A DNA stretch of 64,000 bases from NCBI RefSeq assembly GCF_027186265.1, contig NZ_CP114176.1, forward strand, positions 1,178,001 to 1,242,000. Reading direction: 5' to 3'. This stretch comes from Lentibacillus daqui. GTDB taxonomy: Bacteria > Bacillota > Bacilli > Bacillales > Amphibacillaceae. The translations under genes were made by a program, and so were the position numbers. The notes beneath the pieces are model-generated. The model saw only the letters and a program-made list of their open reading frames with translations, made no database searches and had not been told where the DNA came from. The first letter of the stretch is position 1. The number at the start of each line of letters is the position of its first letter. This document shows, in pieces, positions 33,172-42,026 of the stretch.

Positions 33172-35211
33172 TTAATTATGAAAATCCTTTAATAGTTCCG
33201 CGGTTTTTTTCGCAACGATTCCGCTGCCGCCATCTTGTTTCTCAGTATGCTCCATCATCATGGCAATCAATATATCCGGATCTTTGGTAGGGTAGCCGAC
33301 AAACCATCCATTTTCCGGACCTGATTTTTCGTCTGCTGATTTTTTCAATTCTGCTGTGCCAGTTTTTCCGGATACGGCGAAGTCTGATATATTGGCCATC
33401 TTTCCCGTTCCTTTAGGCGAACTGACTACTTTACGCAGTGCGTCCTGGATAACTTTGGCCTGATCACTTGTAATTATATCCTTTTTCCACACCTGTTTTG
33501 TTTTTTCATTAGCGAGCAATGTCGGTTTAAGCATGTTTCCATCATTTAAAAATGTTGTGTATGCTGTTGCCAGGTAAAGTGGGCTAACCTGAACTTGGGC
33601 TTGGCCATAACTGGAATTGGCTAATTGAACCTCACTATCAAATTTCCCATTTGAAGATATAGTTGATTTTTTAATTGGGTAGTCAAACGGAAAATCTTTT
33701 TCAAAACCAAATCGCTTTAAGCCTTTTGCGAACGTATCACTGCCCATATCGATTGCTTTCATGGCGAAATAAATATTGTCAGAACGGATTAAGGCATCGG
33801 CGATATCCACTGGCCCGTCGGAAGGGGAAACACGGCGTACCTTATAATCACCCCAACCCTTACCGTTACTCCACTCCAAACCATTGATTTCAACACCTTC
33901 ACCTGGAACAATATTACCTGCTTTTAAACCAACAGCGGCGGAGATAGGTTTCATAACAGAACCTGGTGCAAATGTTTGCGAAAATCGATTGAGTAGTGGT
34001 TGTTTTGGATCATCTTGCAGTTTTTTCAGTTCATCCCCACTGATACCATTCATAAAATCGTTCGGATCGAAGGCGGGACTGCTGACAAGCGCCAGAGATT
34101 CACCGGTTTTTGGATCGATTGCAGCCGTTGTTCCCGCTTCACCATCATAAGCCTTGTAAATTTTCTCTTGAAGATCGATATCAATGGTTGTTTGAATATT
34201 TTCTCCATCTTTTACCGGTTTTTCCGCCAGTACCACCGGATCATTATTTTCCTCGTCCTCATTGGATATGGTAATGGTTACCCCCGGTTCACCTTTTAGT
34301 TTATCTTCATAGAGTTGTTCAAGCCCGCGTTTACCAATCATATCGTTTGCAGTATACGTACTAGGGTCTTGTTTTTCCAATTCCTCGGCGTTAATCTTGC
34401 CAATATAACCAACCAAATGTGCTGCTGCCTTTCCAGCAGGATAAACCCGTCCGGTAACATCACGACTCATTACTGGATCCAGCTCCAATAGTTGTTCCAG
34501 ATTATCTTTTTTAGAATTGGAAATCTCTTTTAACGGAACATAAACATCAGGTTCAACCCAGTCAGCGTCCAAAGCCGTATTAATTTCATCTACTGACATG
34601 TCCAAAAGTTCGGCAATTTTCTCTTTCATTTGGTCTGGGTTGTCTCCCATTTTATTGGGAATAATGCCAATTTCACTGATCGTATCATTAAGTGCTAATG
34701 GCATTTTGTTTCGATCACGTATTTCCCCGCGTTTAGGCTCTTTGGTTTGGATATGTATCTTTCCGCCGTCTTTCATTTGCGGGAAAATATATCCGGGATC
34801 CCATTGCACAAACCAATTTTCCTCATCATTTTTTTCTTCTTTGACTAAAGTGGCCTGATAATCAAAAGAAATTGGACCGGCAATGGTATTCATTTTTACG
34901 GTTATGGGAAATGTTGCTTTTCCATTTTTCTTCGCATCTTTGAGCTCTTTTTTGCTTAGCTTTTTATAGGTAACTTGTAAGTCTGTTACCCCAAGATCTT
35001 TATAAATTTTCTTGTAGCGGTCAACAAATTGCTCAGATTTATAGGTTTCAGTTGATTTATCCGAAAGCAGGTTATACATCTTGTCAAAGTTTTGTTCATT
35101 CCACTGCTTTACATATGAATCCATCTGATCCTCTGGTGATGCTCCATCTGAACAAGCACTGAGAAGAAATAAAAACAAGAGACTGAACATAATCACTGTT
35201 ATCTTTTTCAT
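33172..35211 (-). CDS. Class B penicillin-binding lipoprotein, MecA/PBP3-like
   Basis: A 679-aa class B PBP. It has a lipoprotein signal (LFLLSAC, Cys20) and an NTF2-like MecA_N domain (about 25-145). The dimerisation domain (about 150-320) includes GEIRDRNKMPLA, and the transpeptidase domain (about 350-675) follows. The catalytic motifs are APGSVMKP (Ser about 418), RSDNIYF and SGKTGTAE. It crosslinks peptidoglycan at the outer membrane face. The family includes B. subtilis PbpC and low-affinity PBPs of the MecA/PBP2a type; intrinsic beta-lactam tolerance is possible but unproven. It is a single gene, with ATG 35211 after AGGGGGAGTCCT. Confidence 0.9.
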   Translation of the reverse strand: MKKITVIMFSLLFLFLLSACSDGASPEDQMDSYVKQWNEQNFDKMYNLLSDKSTETYKSEQFVDRYKKIYKDLGVTDLQVTYKKLSKKELKDAKKNGKATFPITVKMNTIAGPISFDYQATLVKEEKNDEENWFVQWDPGYIFPQMKDGGKIHIQTKEPKRGEIRDRNKMPLALNDTISEIGIIPNKMGDNPDQMKEKIAELLDMSVDEINTALDADWVEPDVYVPLKEISNSKKDNLEQLLELDPVMSRDVTGRVYPAGKAAAHLVGYIGKINAEELEKQDPSTYTANDMIGKRGLEQLYEDKLKGEPGVTITISNEDEENNDPVVLAEKPVKDGENIQTTIDIDLQEKIYKAYDGEAGTTAAIDPKTGESLALVSSPAFDPNDFMNGISGDELKKLQDDPKQPLLNRFSQTFAPGSVMKPISAAVGLKAGNIVPGEGVEINGLEWSNGKGWGDYKVRRVSPSDGPVDIADALIRSDNIYFAMKAIDMGSDTFAKGLKRFGFEKDFPFDYPIKKSTISSNGKFDSEVQLANSSYGQAQVQVSPLYLATAYTTFLNDGNMLKPTLLANEKTKQVWKKDIITSDQAKVIQDALRKVVSSPKGTGKMANISDFAVSGKTGTAELKKSADEKSGPENGWFVGYPTKDPDILIAMMMEHTEKQDGGSGIVAKKTAELLKDFHN

Positions 35212-35540
35212 AGGACTCCCCCTAGATAAATAAATCTTACTTTATTTTAACACTTTTTCTGACGGACAAAAGTAAAAAGTTTAAAAAAACACGAACAAAA
35301 ATCAGTGCATAAATTACCATATGTATGGAGATGTCATTTTTTGTAGAATACCGTATAGTCGGTTACAAAACTAGTTTCAATTCGACAAAATAAGCCATCC
35401 ATTTACAGGCGGTTTTATAGTATATTATTCATAAGCAGAGCCTTGTTAAGGGTAAAATTTACCAGGTATATATAACTACTAATCTGTAGTACCGAATTAT
35501 GCCAGGTCTGTTCGGTAATATAGTGAAGGAGATGGCGGCT
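35212..35540. other. Intergenic region before sinI
   Basis: About 330 bp without a gene between the divergent PBP and sinI. It holds a candidate Spo0A box, a weak promoter (TTTACA at 35402 with an A/T-rich -10), and the 6-1-6 palindrome GGTAAAATTTACC (35451-35463), a possible operator. Confidence 0.5.
35381..35389 (-). promoter_or_regulatory. Candidate Spo0A box upstream of sinI
   Basis: Minus-strand TTTGTCGAA is a full match to the 0A-box consensus TTTGTCRAA. In B. subtilis sinI is activated by phosphorylated Spo0A, so the context fits. The box is about 150 bp before the start codon. Confidence 0.5.
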
Positions 35541-35666
35541 ATGTTAAAATTTGTTGGGAAACGTAAAATGGATGTTGAATGGGTTCGGTTAATTATGGAA
35601 GCGAAAATGATTGGCATAACCAAAGAGGAGATCCGCTTATTCCTTAAAAGTCAAAAGAAAAAATAA
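35541..35666 (+). CDS. sinI: SinI-like antirepressor, 41 aa
   Basis: A 41-aa peptide with the SinI dimerisation helix pair: DVEWVRLIMEAKMIGITKEE followed by IRLFLKSQKKK. SinI binds SinR through this module and lifts repression of biofilm matrix genes. ATG 35541 follows AAGGAGATGGCGGCT. It lies 79 bp upstream of sinR, as in B. subtilis. The match to the SinI core DEEWVxLIxEAKxLGxSxEE is clear by eye. Confidence 0.88.
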   Translation: MLKFVGKRKMDVEWVRLIMEAKMIGITKEEIRLFLKSQKKK

Positions 35667-35745
35667 AATTTTCAAGAATTGTGCTTAATATAGAACCATT
35701 CACCTTTCCTATGGTATAATCTTCTAAGAAAGAAGGTGTTTGGGC

Positions 35746-36078
35746 TTGATCGGTGAGAAAATAAAACAATTACGACAAAACAAAAAAATGTCCATATCGG
35801 AGTTGGCTGAAAAGGCGGGCGTAGCAAAATCCTATTTGAGTTCCATTGAGCGCGGCCTGCAAACAAATCCATCCATTCAATTTATCGAAAAAATAAGTGT
35901 AGTACTAGAAATTTCCGTTAACGATTTGGTAAGAGAAGACGATGTGCCTACAGCAGAAGAACTGGATGATGATTGGTTGAAAATTGTCCAGGAAGCTATG
36001 GAATCAGGTGTCACCAAAGAGCAATTTCGCGATTTCCTGGAATTTAATAAATGGAGAAACAAGCAGAATAATAGTTAA
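35746..36078 (+). CDS. sinR: SinR-like transition-state regulator
   Basis: A 110-aa DNA-binding protein. The N-terminal XRE-type HTH, IGEKIKQLRQNKKMSISELA followed by EKAGVAKSYLSSIERGLQ and TNPSIQFIEKIS, is nearly identical to SinR. The C-terminal SinI-binding helices are DDDWLKIVQEAMESGVTKEQ and FRDFLEFNKWRNKQ. It represses matrix and related genes. TTG 35746 is chosen because SinR starts MIGQRIK and AAGGTG lies at proper distance. A TATAAT about 30 bp upstream suggests its own promoter, as in B. subtilis. Confidence 0.9.
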   Translation: MIGEKIKQLRQNKKMSISELAEKAGVAKSYLSSIERGLQTNPSIQFIEKISVVLEISVNDLVREDDVPTAEELDDDWLKIVQEAMESGVTKEQFRDFLEFNKWRNKQNNS

Positions 36079-36435
36079 TAAATTGAACAACTCACTTTTG
36101 TATGCGGTTTATCATTTGAGTGAATGATCAAGGGGACTCCTGCCAAAATCAACGCCTGCGATCCTTTTGCGCACACACTTCTGCACATTCATTTCATATG
36201 TTGAATGAAAGGGCAGGTCAATGTTAAGGAAACAAGCTGCCCTTATTTACAATGTTTTTATAACAGATAGTTAATTCTGCTGCATGGGGCTTAACAAAAA
36301 GTGATCGAAGGCGACAAAAATAATAAAAACATAACGAATTATATATAGCAAGTTCCATTATTAGGCACAACATTTGCGGATTTTGTAGTATAATTGACTT
36401 ATGGATCGAATTTTTGAAAAGGGCGTGAATAGATT
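36079..36435. other. Intergenic region after sinR
   Basis: About 350 bp with no supported gene. GGGCAG/CTGCCC (36210-36243) and CATTCA/TGAATG (36188-36209) make small hairpins. TATAAT at 36389-36394 (after TTGTAG) looks like the promoter of the small gene that follows. Confidence 0.5.
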
Positions 36436-36588
36436 GTGGGAGAGCAAGAGCAATATAAAAAAATCCTGAAAAATATAATTGATCAAGCGGAAAATCTCAA
36501 AATCCAGACGTCTGAACAATTGATTCAGGTTCTGGTAAATGAACTTAAAAGCAGCGCCATTTCAAGTGATAGTTTGGTCAACAAATAA
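36436..36588 (+). CDS. Small hypothetical protein, 50 aa
   Basis: A GTG-initiated 50-aa helical peptide (M)GEQEQYKKILKNIIDQAEN then LKIQTSEQLIQVLVNELKSS. A stop lies one codon before the preceding ATT, so GTG 36436 is the only usable start in frame; GGGCG lies about ten bases upstream. A TATAAT promoter precedes it, and a perfect 8-bp terminator follows ten bases after the stop. This transcription-unit framing supports a real gene. The family is not recognised. Confidence 0.62.
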   Translation: MGEQEQYKKILKNIIDQAENLKIQTSEQLIQVLVNELKSSAISSDSLVNK

Positions 36589-36597
36589 AAAAAATGT

Positions 36598-36636
36598 AAC
36601 TACACATTGCCGAATCTGGCGGGTGTAGTTTTTTAT
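36598..36636 (+). terminator. Terminator of 50-aa gene
   Basis: AACTACAC pairs with GTGTAGTT and is followed by TTTTAT. Clean intrinsic terminator. Confidence 0.85.
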
Positions 36637-36692
36637 TTGAACGGCCGTATAGGTTGAGAAGCTCTGTGCTATGTTATAATGGATACATATTA

Positions 36693-36900
36693 AGGATGTT
36701 CAAAAAGTCCGGTAAAAATGACATGCCCCTTCAAAAGGGGTATGCCGACATTGGGCGCAAAGCCCGTTTTTAGTCGGCCTTCCTTTGAAGCTCGTTGGCT
36801 TGCTTTTCCGCTCCTCATATACCTTTTATGTACACCCCGGTGCTTAAAGCTACGCCGCCTAGAACTTCTCGGTCCTTTTTACCCTCCTTTTGAACACGCA
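36693..36900 (-). mobile_element. MITE-like element, copy B (with inner module)
   Basis: A 208-bp copy in reverse orientation. Ends AGGATGTTCAAAAAG and the reverse complement of TGCGTGTTCAAAA match copies A, D and E. It contains the 75-bp inner hairpin module (GGGGTATGCCGACATTGGGC, then CCCGTTTTTAGTCGGCC) that is missing from A, C and D. It lies between a TATAAT promoter (36675-36680) and nagA, so it is probably part of the nagA leader. Confidence 0.75.
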
Positions 36901-36925
36901 TTATTAGTAGAAAGGATGGCACAGC

Positions 36926-38110
36926 ATGCAGCGTGATATGTTACTTTACATAAAAAATGCCAATATCTATACAGAACAAGGTTGGATCTCAAATGGATCT
37001 TTATTAGTTGAAAATGGAAAAATCGAGAAAATATATGAAGAAAAAGAATTTCCGAATCATCTCCCTGAGACGGTTGAAATAATAGATGCCCAATTTAACA
37101 ATCTCATTCCGGGTTTTATTGATGGGCATATCCATGGGGCGAACGGGGCGGATGTGATGGATGCAACGGAAACAGCATTAGATACAATGGCGCAAGTTTT
37201 GCCTGAGGAAGGAACAACCAGTTTTTTGGCGACGACAATTACCCAGTCACCGGAAAATATTGATCGGGCATTAACCAATGTAGCAAACTATGTCAATAAA
37301 CCAGGCCAAGCGGAAATAATCGGTGTTCATCTGGAGGGCCCGTTTATTGAAAAAAGCAAAAAAGGTGCGCAACCACTGGAATATATTATGGAACCAAACC
37401 TTGAACAATTTCAACATTGGCAGGAGCTTTCCGGAAACGTGATTAAAACCATTACCATGGCTCCGGAACATGATCAAGACGGAGCGTTTATTTCTTATCT
37501 TGCCCAATCAGGTGTAAATGTTTCAGCGGGACACACTGGGGCAAATTTTGCAGAAATAAACAAAGCGGTTACTTATGGCGTGCGACAGTTAACCCATTTA
37601 TGTAATGCGATGTCAGGGATTCATCACCGGGATATTGGCGCGGTGGGAGCCGCCTTACAGCTGGATGAATTACGTGCGGAGTTAATTGCTGATGGAATTC
37701 ATGTTTCACTGGAAATGCTACAGCTAATATATGATAATATGGGTAGTGAACGATTAATGCTTATTACGGATGCCATGCGGGCTAAATGTTTACAACCTGG
37801 TGATTATGAATTGGGCGGACAGCCGGTAAAAGTGACAAACGATCGGGCTCTATTGGATGACGGTACATTGGCTGGAAGTATTTTAAAAATGTATCAAGGC
37901 GCACAAAATATGTTGCATTTATCCAATGTTGACATGGAAGCAGTGATCAAAATGACGGCTGTAAATCCGGCCAAACAGTTACGGGTATATGATCGTAAAG
38001 GTAGCATCGCTGTTGGCAAAGATGCAGACATATTACTCGTTGATGATGCGCTAATGCTTGAAATGACAATGTGTCGTGGTGTGATAGCTTACAGGAAGGG
38101 GAATAGATAA
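36926..38110 (+). CDS. nagA: N-acetylglucosamine-6-phosphate deacetylase
   Basis: A 394-aa amidohydrolase that removes acetate from GlcNAc-6-P. Motifs are GFIDGHIHGANGADVMD (metal ligands), VIGVHLEGPFIEKSKKGAQ, VSAGHTGANFAEI, LTHLCNAMSGIHHRD and LMLITDAM. ATG 36926 follows AAAGGATG. The stop overlaps nagB (TAATG). A MITE-like element stands in the 5' leader. The pathway recycles cell-wall and chitin amino sugars to fructose-6-phosphate. Confidence 0.95.
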   Translation: MQRDMLLYIKNANIYTEQGWISNGSLLVENGKIEKIYEEKEFPNHLPETVEIIDAQFNNLIPGFIDGHIHGANGADVMDATETALDTMAQVLPEEGTTSFLATTITQSPENIDRALTNVANYVNKPGQAEIIGVHLEGPFIEKSKKGAQPLEYIMEPNLEQFQHWQELSGNVIKTITMAPEHDQDGAFISYLAQSGVNVSAGHTGANFAEINKAVTYGVRQLTHLCNAMSGIHHRDIGAVGAALQLDELRAELIADGIHVSLEMLQLIYDNMGSERLMLITDAMRAKCLQPGDYELGGQPVKVTNDRALLDDGTLAGSILKMYQGAQNMLHLSNVDMEAVIKMTAVNPAKQLRVYDRKGSIAVGKDADILLVDDALMLEMTMCRGVIAYRKGNR

Positions 38111-38838
38111 TGAAAATTTTAAAGGTGAAAGATTATCAGGCAATGAGTGAGAAAGCTTGTCAATTAATTGTGGATCAATTAAAACAACTGGAAGAACCAG
38201 TTCTGGGATTGGCAACCGGGTCCACGCCAGAAGGTCTATATCAGCAATTGATCGAACAACATGTCAAACACGGAATCTCATTTAAAAATACTACTACGTT
38301 TAATTTGGATGAGTATGTTGGATTGGCAAAGAGCGATCCGAATAGTTACCATTTTTATATGCGTAATAAATTGTTTGATCATATTGATATTCCACAAGAT
38401 CAAACCCACGTGCCAAATGGAGAGGGCAAAGATTTAACTGCTGTTTGTCAAGATTACGAGGATGCAATAAAGGCAGCTGGTCATGTAGATATACAGGTGT
38501 TGGGAATCGGTTTGAATGGACATATTGGTTTTAATGAACCAGGAACATCTTTTTCCAGCAGAACCCATGTTGTCACACTGGACGAATCGACAAGAAAGGC
38601 AAATGCCCGATTCTTTGCTTCGTTGGAGGATGTTCCGACAAAGGCTATTACAATGGGGATTCAATCAATTTTGGAAAGCAAGCAAATTATTCTGCTAGTC
38701 TCCGGTGAGAAGAAAAGTGATGCCGTTGAAAAGTTGGTTAATGGAGAGGTTTCTGAAGACTTTCCTGCTTCCGCTTTAAAGCAACATGATAATGTTATCC
38801 TGATTGCCGATGAAGCTGCACTTAAAAATGTGAAATAA
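38110..38838 (+). CDS. nagB: Glucosamine-6-phosphate deaminase
   Basis: A 242-aa sugar-phosphate isomerase/deaminase that makes fructose-6-phosphate and ammonia. It shows LGLATGSTPEGLYQ, TFNLDEYVGLAKSDPNSYH, LGIGLNGHIGFNEPGTSF and ITMGIQSILESKQI. It overlaps nagA by one base, so the two are translationally coupled. Confidence 0.95.
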   Translation: MKILKVKDYQAMSEKACQLIVDQLKQLEEPVLGLATGSTPEGLYQQLIEQHVKHGISFKNTTTFNLDEYVGLAKSDPNSYHFYMRNKLFDHIDIPQDQTHVPNGEGKDLTAVCQDYEDAIKAAGHVDIQVLGIGLNGHIGFNEPGTSFSSRTHVVTLDESTRKANARFFASLEDVPTKAITMGIQSILESKQIILLVSGEKKSDAVEKLVNGEVSEDFPASALKQHDNVILIADEAALKNVK

Positions 38839-38895
38839 TACAGCGAAACTTCATTCAATGGGACTTCGTTGAACAAAACGTTCTAATATGAGTTG

Positions 38896-38955
38896 TATAG
38901 AACAAGACATAAAGACGTAGCAATTTCGTCTATGTTCCTATATGGTTTTTATGAC
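38896..38955 (+). terminator. Hairpin after nagB
   Basis: ACATA(AA)GACG pairs with CGTCTATGT and is followed within ten bases by GGTTTTT. A probable terminator of nagAB, with imperfect stem. Confidence 0.5.
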
Positions 38956-39091
38956 TATTCCCCCATCTCCTTCGTTTTGGTTTACGTGCATGTATAGATG
39001 GGGGTATTACAATCCGCCAACTTTGATAAGAATATAACAGTCCTATATCCAGCTATCTTAAGATGAGCGCTTGTTCTTAATTTTACATACG

Positions 39092-39724
39092 TTATACATC
39101 AATCTCAAAGTAGCGTAGATCAGTCTGTTTTATGATGGCCTGATCATTCGTTAAATTAATCATCCATTCCATAAATGATTCTGTAGCTGCTTTTTTTACA
39201 TAAATGATCAATTCCGCCTTTTCGGAATAGTGAATGGTGGATAAAATATATTCAGAATGACGTATTTCGTTCTCAAGCCTGCCTAACATGGTATAATCAA
39301 CAGTAACAGAATACCCTTGTGTCAATTGTCGTTTAACGATGCCAGTTGTTTGGACAGCTTTTGATGTCGTACTGCTGTAGGCGCGGATTAAACCGCCAGC
39401 ACCAAGCTTGATACCACCGAAATAACGCGTGACAACAACAGCAGTATCTTTTAAGTTCTGCTTTTTTAAAACTTCCAGAATAGGAACTCCCGCAGTTCCC
39501 GTAGGCTCACCGTCATCATTAGCCTTTTGAATGTGATCATGTTCGCCAATAAGATATGCAGAGCAATTATGTGTAGCGTCGGAATATTTCTTTTTTATTT
39601 CCTGGATAAATTCAAGTGCAGCATCCTCACTTTCAACACGTTTGACATGGCCAATAAAACGCGATTTCTGGATGATTTGTTGATCAGATCCCTCTCTTTT
39701 TACGGTGAAATAAGTAGACAGCAT
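39092..39724 (-). CDS. yvyE: IMPACT/YigZ family protein YvyE
   Basis: A 210-aa protein of the YigZ/IMPACT family. The N-terminal domain has KSRFIGHVKRV, the HNCSAYLIG motif, NDDGEPTGTAGVPILE and VVVTRYFGGIKLGAGGLIRAY; a C-terminal EF-G-V-like domain follows. It is linked to translation or stress response in other bacteria, but its function is not settled. ATG 39724 follows GGGAGGTATAAA. It lies divergent from degS, as in B. subtilis. Confidence 0.88.
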   Translation of the reverse strand: MLSTYFTVKREGSDQQIIQKSRFIGHVKRVESEDAALEFIQEIKKKYSDATHNCSAYLIGEHDHIQKANDDGEPTGTAGVPILEVLKKQNLKDTAVVVTRYFGGIKLGAGGLIRAYSSTTSKAVQTTGIVKRQLTQGYSVTVDYTMLGRLENEIRHSEYILSTIHYSEKAELIIYVKKAATESFMEWMINLTNDQAIIKQTDLRYFEIDV

Positions 39725-39903
39725 TATTTTATACCTCCCGGGTCAATATGATGATAGATTATCAAATTAGAAAAAACAGCTGATTCGACACTGTGAAAAA
39801 TGTGTAGTAAAAAGGATAATCTTTCCTGAAAGCGTGCAAAAAGACCCTACAAAAACAAATAGAGCTTGCGAACAATTATAGCATAGGTTGGTGGTTTTAC
39901 AGA

Positions 39904-41043
39904 ATGGTACTGAAAACTTCTGAAAAGGCGTTAGACACAGTTATTGATGAAATGATCGATGTAGTGGAAAATAGCAAGGATGAGATTTTTAATATTAGTG
40001 AGGCTGCACGCAAGGACTATGAGCAGTTACAAAAAGAATTGGCAATCATCAGGAAAAAAGTTGTGAAACACATCGATGATGGAGATAAGCTCCAACAAAA
40101 AGTACGTTTTTCCAGACAACGTCTATCTGAAGTGAGTAAATACTTTGATCGTTATTCTGAAACGGAGATACGAGAAGTATATGAACGTACACATAAAATG
40201 CAAACAGAGTTGGCAATGCTTCGCCAGGAAGAAAAAGTACTGCGCGAGCGTCGGGACGATTTGCAACGCAGACTAATCTCGCTTGACCAGACAATTGAAC
40301 GTGCCGAGGGGCTTGCCGGAAAGATTTCTGTCATCCTAACCTACCTAAATGATGATTTTAAGCAAGTAAACGAAATGATTGAAGAGGCAAAGGAAAAACA
40401 AGAATTTGGTTTAAAGATTATTGAAGCGCAAGAGGAGGAACGCCGTAAAATATCCCGCGAGATTCATGATGGTCCTGCGCAAATGCTTGCAAATATATTA
40501 CTACGTTCGGAACTAGTTGATCGGATCTTTCGGGAAGGAAGTACGGAGAATGCCTTAAAGGAAATAAAGAGTGTTAGGGAAATGATTCGCTCCTCCCTTT
40601 ACGAGGTACGCCGGATTATTTATGATCTCCGTCCGATGGCACTGGACGACTTGGGATTGGTACCAACATTAAAAAAGTACCTGTCTACAATTGAGGATTA
40701 TCATGCTGTTAAAACAGAATTTATTTCGCTGGGTAGTGAAAATCGACTACAGCAAAAATATGAAATTGCCATCTTTCGCCTGGTTCAAGAAGCAGTCCAA
40801 AACGCTATTAAACATGCGGAGGCAACTTTGATCAAGGTGAAAATGGAGATTAATAGAAACCTTCTCGCTGTTGCGATTAAAGACAATGGGAAGGGTTTTG
40901 ACACCAAAGTGAAAAAGGATAAATCATTCGGACTGATGGGTATGCGTGAGCGCGTGGAAATGCTGGAAGGCACCTTGGAGATAAATTCCGTTATCGGCGA
41001 CGGAACCACCATTTTGATCCATGTACCATATAATCTGGAATAA
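39904..41043 (+). CDS. degS: Sensor histidine kinase DegS
   Basis: A 379-aa soluble histidine kinase. The N-terminal coiled-coil sensor region (about 1-170) has no membrane segment. The HisKA_3 domain has RRKISREIHDGPAQ with the phosphoacceptor His at residue 188. The HATPase domain follows (VQEAVQNAIKHAEA, DNGKGFD, SFGLMGMRERVEM). It phosphorylates DegU, which controls exoenzymes, competence, matrix and flagella genes. It is retained although the flagellar genes nearby are gone. Confidence 0.95.
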   Translation: MVLKTSEKALDTVIDEMIDVVENSKDEIFNISEAARKDYEQLQKELAIIRKKVVKHIDDGDKLQQKVRFSRQRLSEVSKYFDRYSETEIREVYERTHKMQTELAMLRQEEKVLRERRDDLQRRLISLDQTIERAEGLAGKISVILTYLNDDFKQVNEMIEEAKEKQEFGLKIIEAQEEERRKISREIHDGPAQMLANILLRSELVDRIFREGSTENALKEIKSVREMIRSSLYEVRRIIYDLRPMALDDLGLVPTLKKYLSTIEDYHAVKTEFISLGSENRLQQKYEIAIFRLVQEAVQNAIKHAEATLIKVKMEINRNLLAVAIKDNGKGFDTKVKKDKSFGLMGMRERVEMLEGTLEINSVIGDGTTILIHVPYNLE

Positions 41044-41175
41044 TTTTCGGGTTGGCAGATGAAGTTCACTTTATAATCACTTGATTTAAATTTGTATAAA
41101 GAATAAGATAAATCTATCATAGTAACGATTATGGGGTAATAGACGGAGTATTCGATATCTGGGAGGAACCAAGGC

Positions 41176-41868
41176 ATGAGCAAAACAGATTTAACGAAAA
41201 TCATATTAATCGATGACCATAAACTATTTCGTGAAGGGGTAAAACGAATTTTGGAATTTGAACCAACGTTCGAAGTTGTTGCTGAAGGCGATGATGGTGA
41301 GATTGCCAAAGAGCTTGTAAAAGAGCATCGCCCTGATGTGGTCTTAATGGATATCAATATGCCAAATATGAATGGTGTACAGGCTACAGCGGATTTGGTA
41401 AAACATTTTCCGAAAACACGTGTGATTATTTTGTCGATTCACGATGATGAGAGTTATGTAACACATGCATTAAAAACAGGGGCACAGGGATATTTATTAA
41501 AAGAGATGGATTCTGATGCGTTAATTGAAGCAATAAAGGTTGTCAGTGAAGGCGGGTCTTATCTCCATCCAAAGATTACTCATAATTTGGTGAAGGAATA
41601 CCGTCGTTTGGCACACGAAAATATGAAGAGTATTGCCGAGTATGGTATTGAATACCGCAAACCGCTTCATTTATTGACGAAGCGGGAATGCCAGGTATTG
41701 CAATTGCTGGCAGAAGGAAAAAGCAACCGGGCTGTATCGGAAGCGCTGTATATCAGCGAAAAAACAGTCAAAAACCATGTAAGCAATATTCTACAGAAAA
41801 TGAACGTTAATGATCGTACGCAAGCAGTCGTATCAGCGATTCGCAAAGGATGGGTAGAAGTACTATAA
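41176..41868 (+). CDS. degU: Response regulator DegU
   Basis: A 230-aa NarL/LuxR-type response regulator. The receiver has IDDHKLFREGVKRIL, VVLMDINMPN with the phospho-Asp at residue 59, and KTGAQGYLLKEM. The C-terminal HTH reads LTKRECQVLQLLAEGKSNRA and SEKTVKNHVSNILQKMNV. It lies 132 bp after degS and is followed by a terminator. In B. subtilis DegU also has a promoter of its own. Confidence 0.96.
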   Translation: MSKTDLTKIILIDDHKLFREGVKRILEFEPTFEVVAEGDDGEIAKELVKEHRPDVVLMDINMPNMNGVQATADLVKHFPKTRVIILSIHDDESYVTHALKTGAQGYLLKEMDSDALIEAIKVVSEGGSYLHPKITHNLVKEYRRLAHENMKSIAEYGIEYRKPLHLLTKRECQVLQLLAEGKSNRAVSEALYISEKTVKNHVSNILQKMNVNDRTQAVVSAIRKGWVEVL

Positions 41869-41894
41869 AAGCTAATTATATATTGTTCATAAAC

Positions 41895-41924
41895 GTGCCC
41901 AGCAACCAAGCTGGGCAGCTTTAT
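41895..41924 (+). terminator. Terminator after degU
   Basis: GCCCAGC (41897-41903) pairs with GCTGGGC (41910-41916); AGCTTTAT follows. Confidence 0.7.
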
Positions 41925-42026
41925 ACCAATCACCTATAATAGAAAGGTGTTTTTTGCTGTTATCCAGTAAATAAAACCAGCTTTTTACATATATTTTTAC
42001 TACGATTAAGAGAGGAGGGAAAGATT

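Noticed and set aside
36718..36936. 72-aa frame overlapping MITE-like copy B
   Set aside because: The frame lies inside a dispersed non-coding repeat and runs into nagA; no domain or ribosome site.
40785..41357. 190-aa minus-strand frame across degS-degU
   Set aside because: It covers two well-conserved genes in the B. subtilis order; only a shadow.
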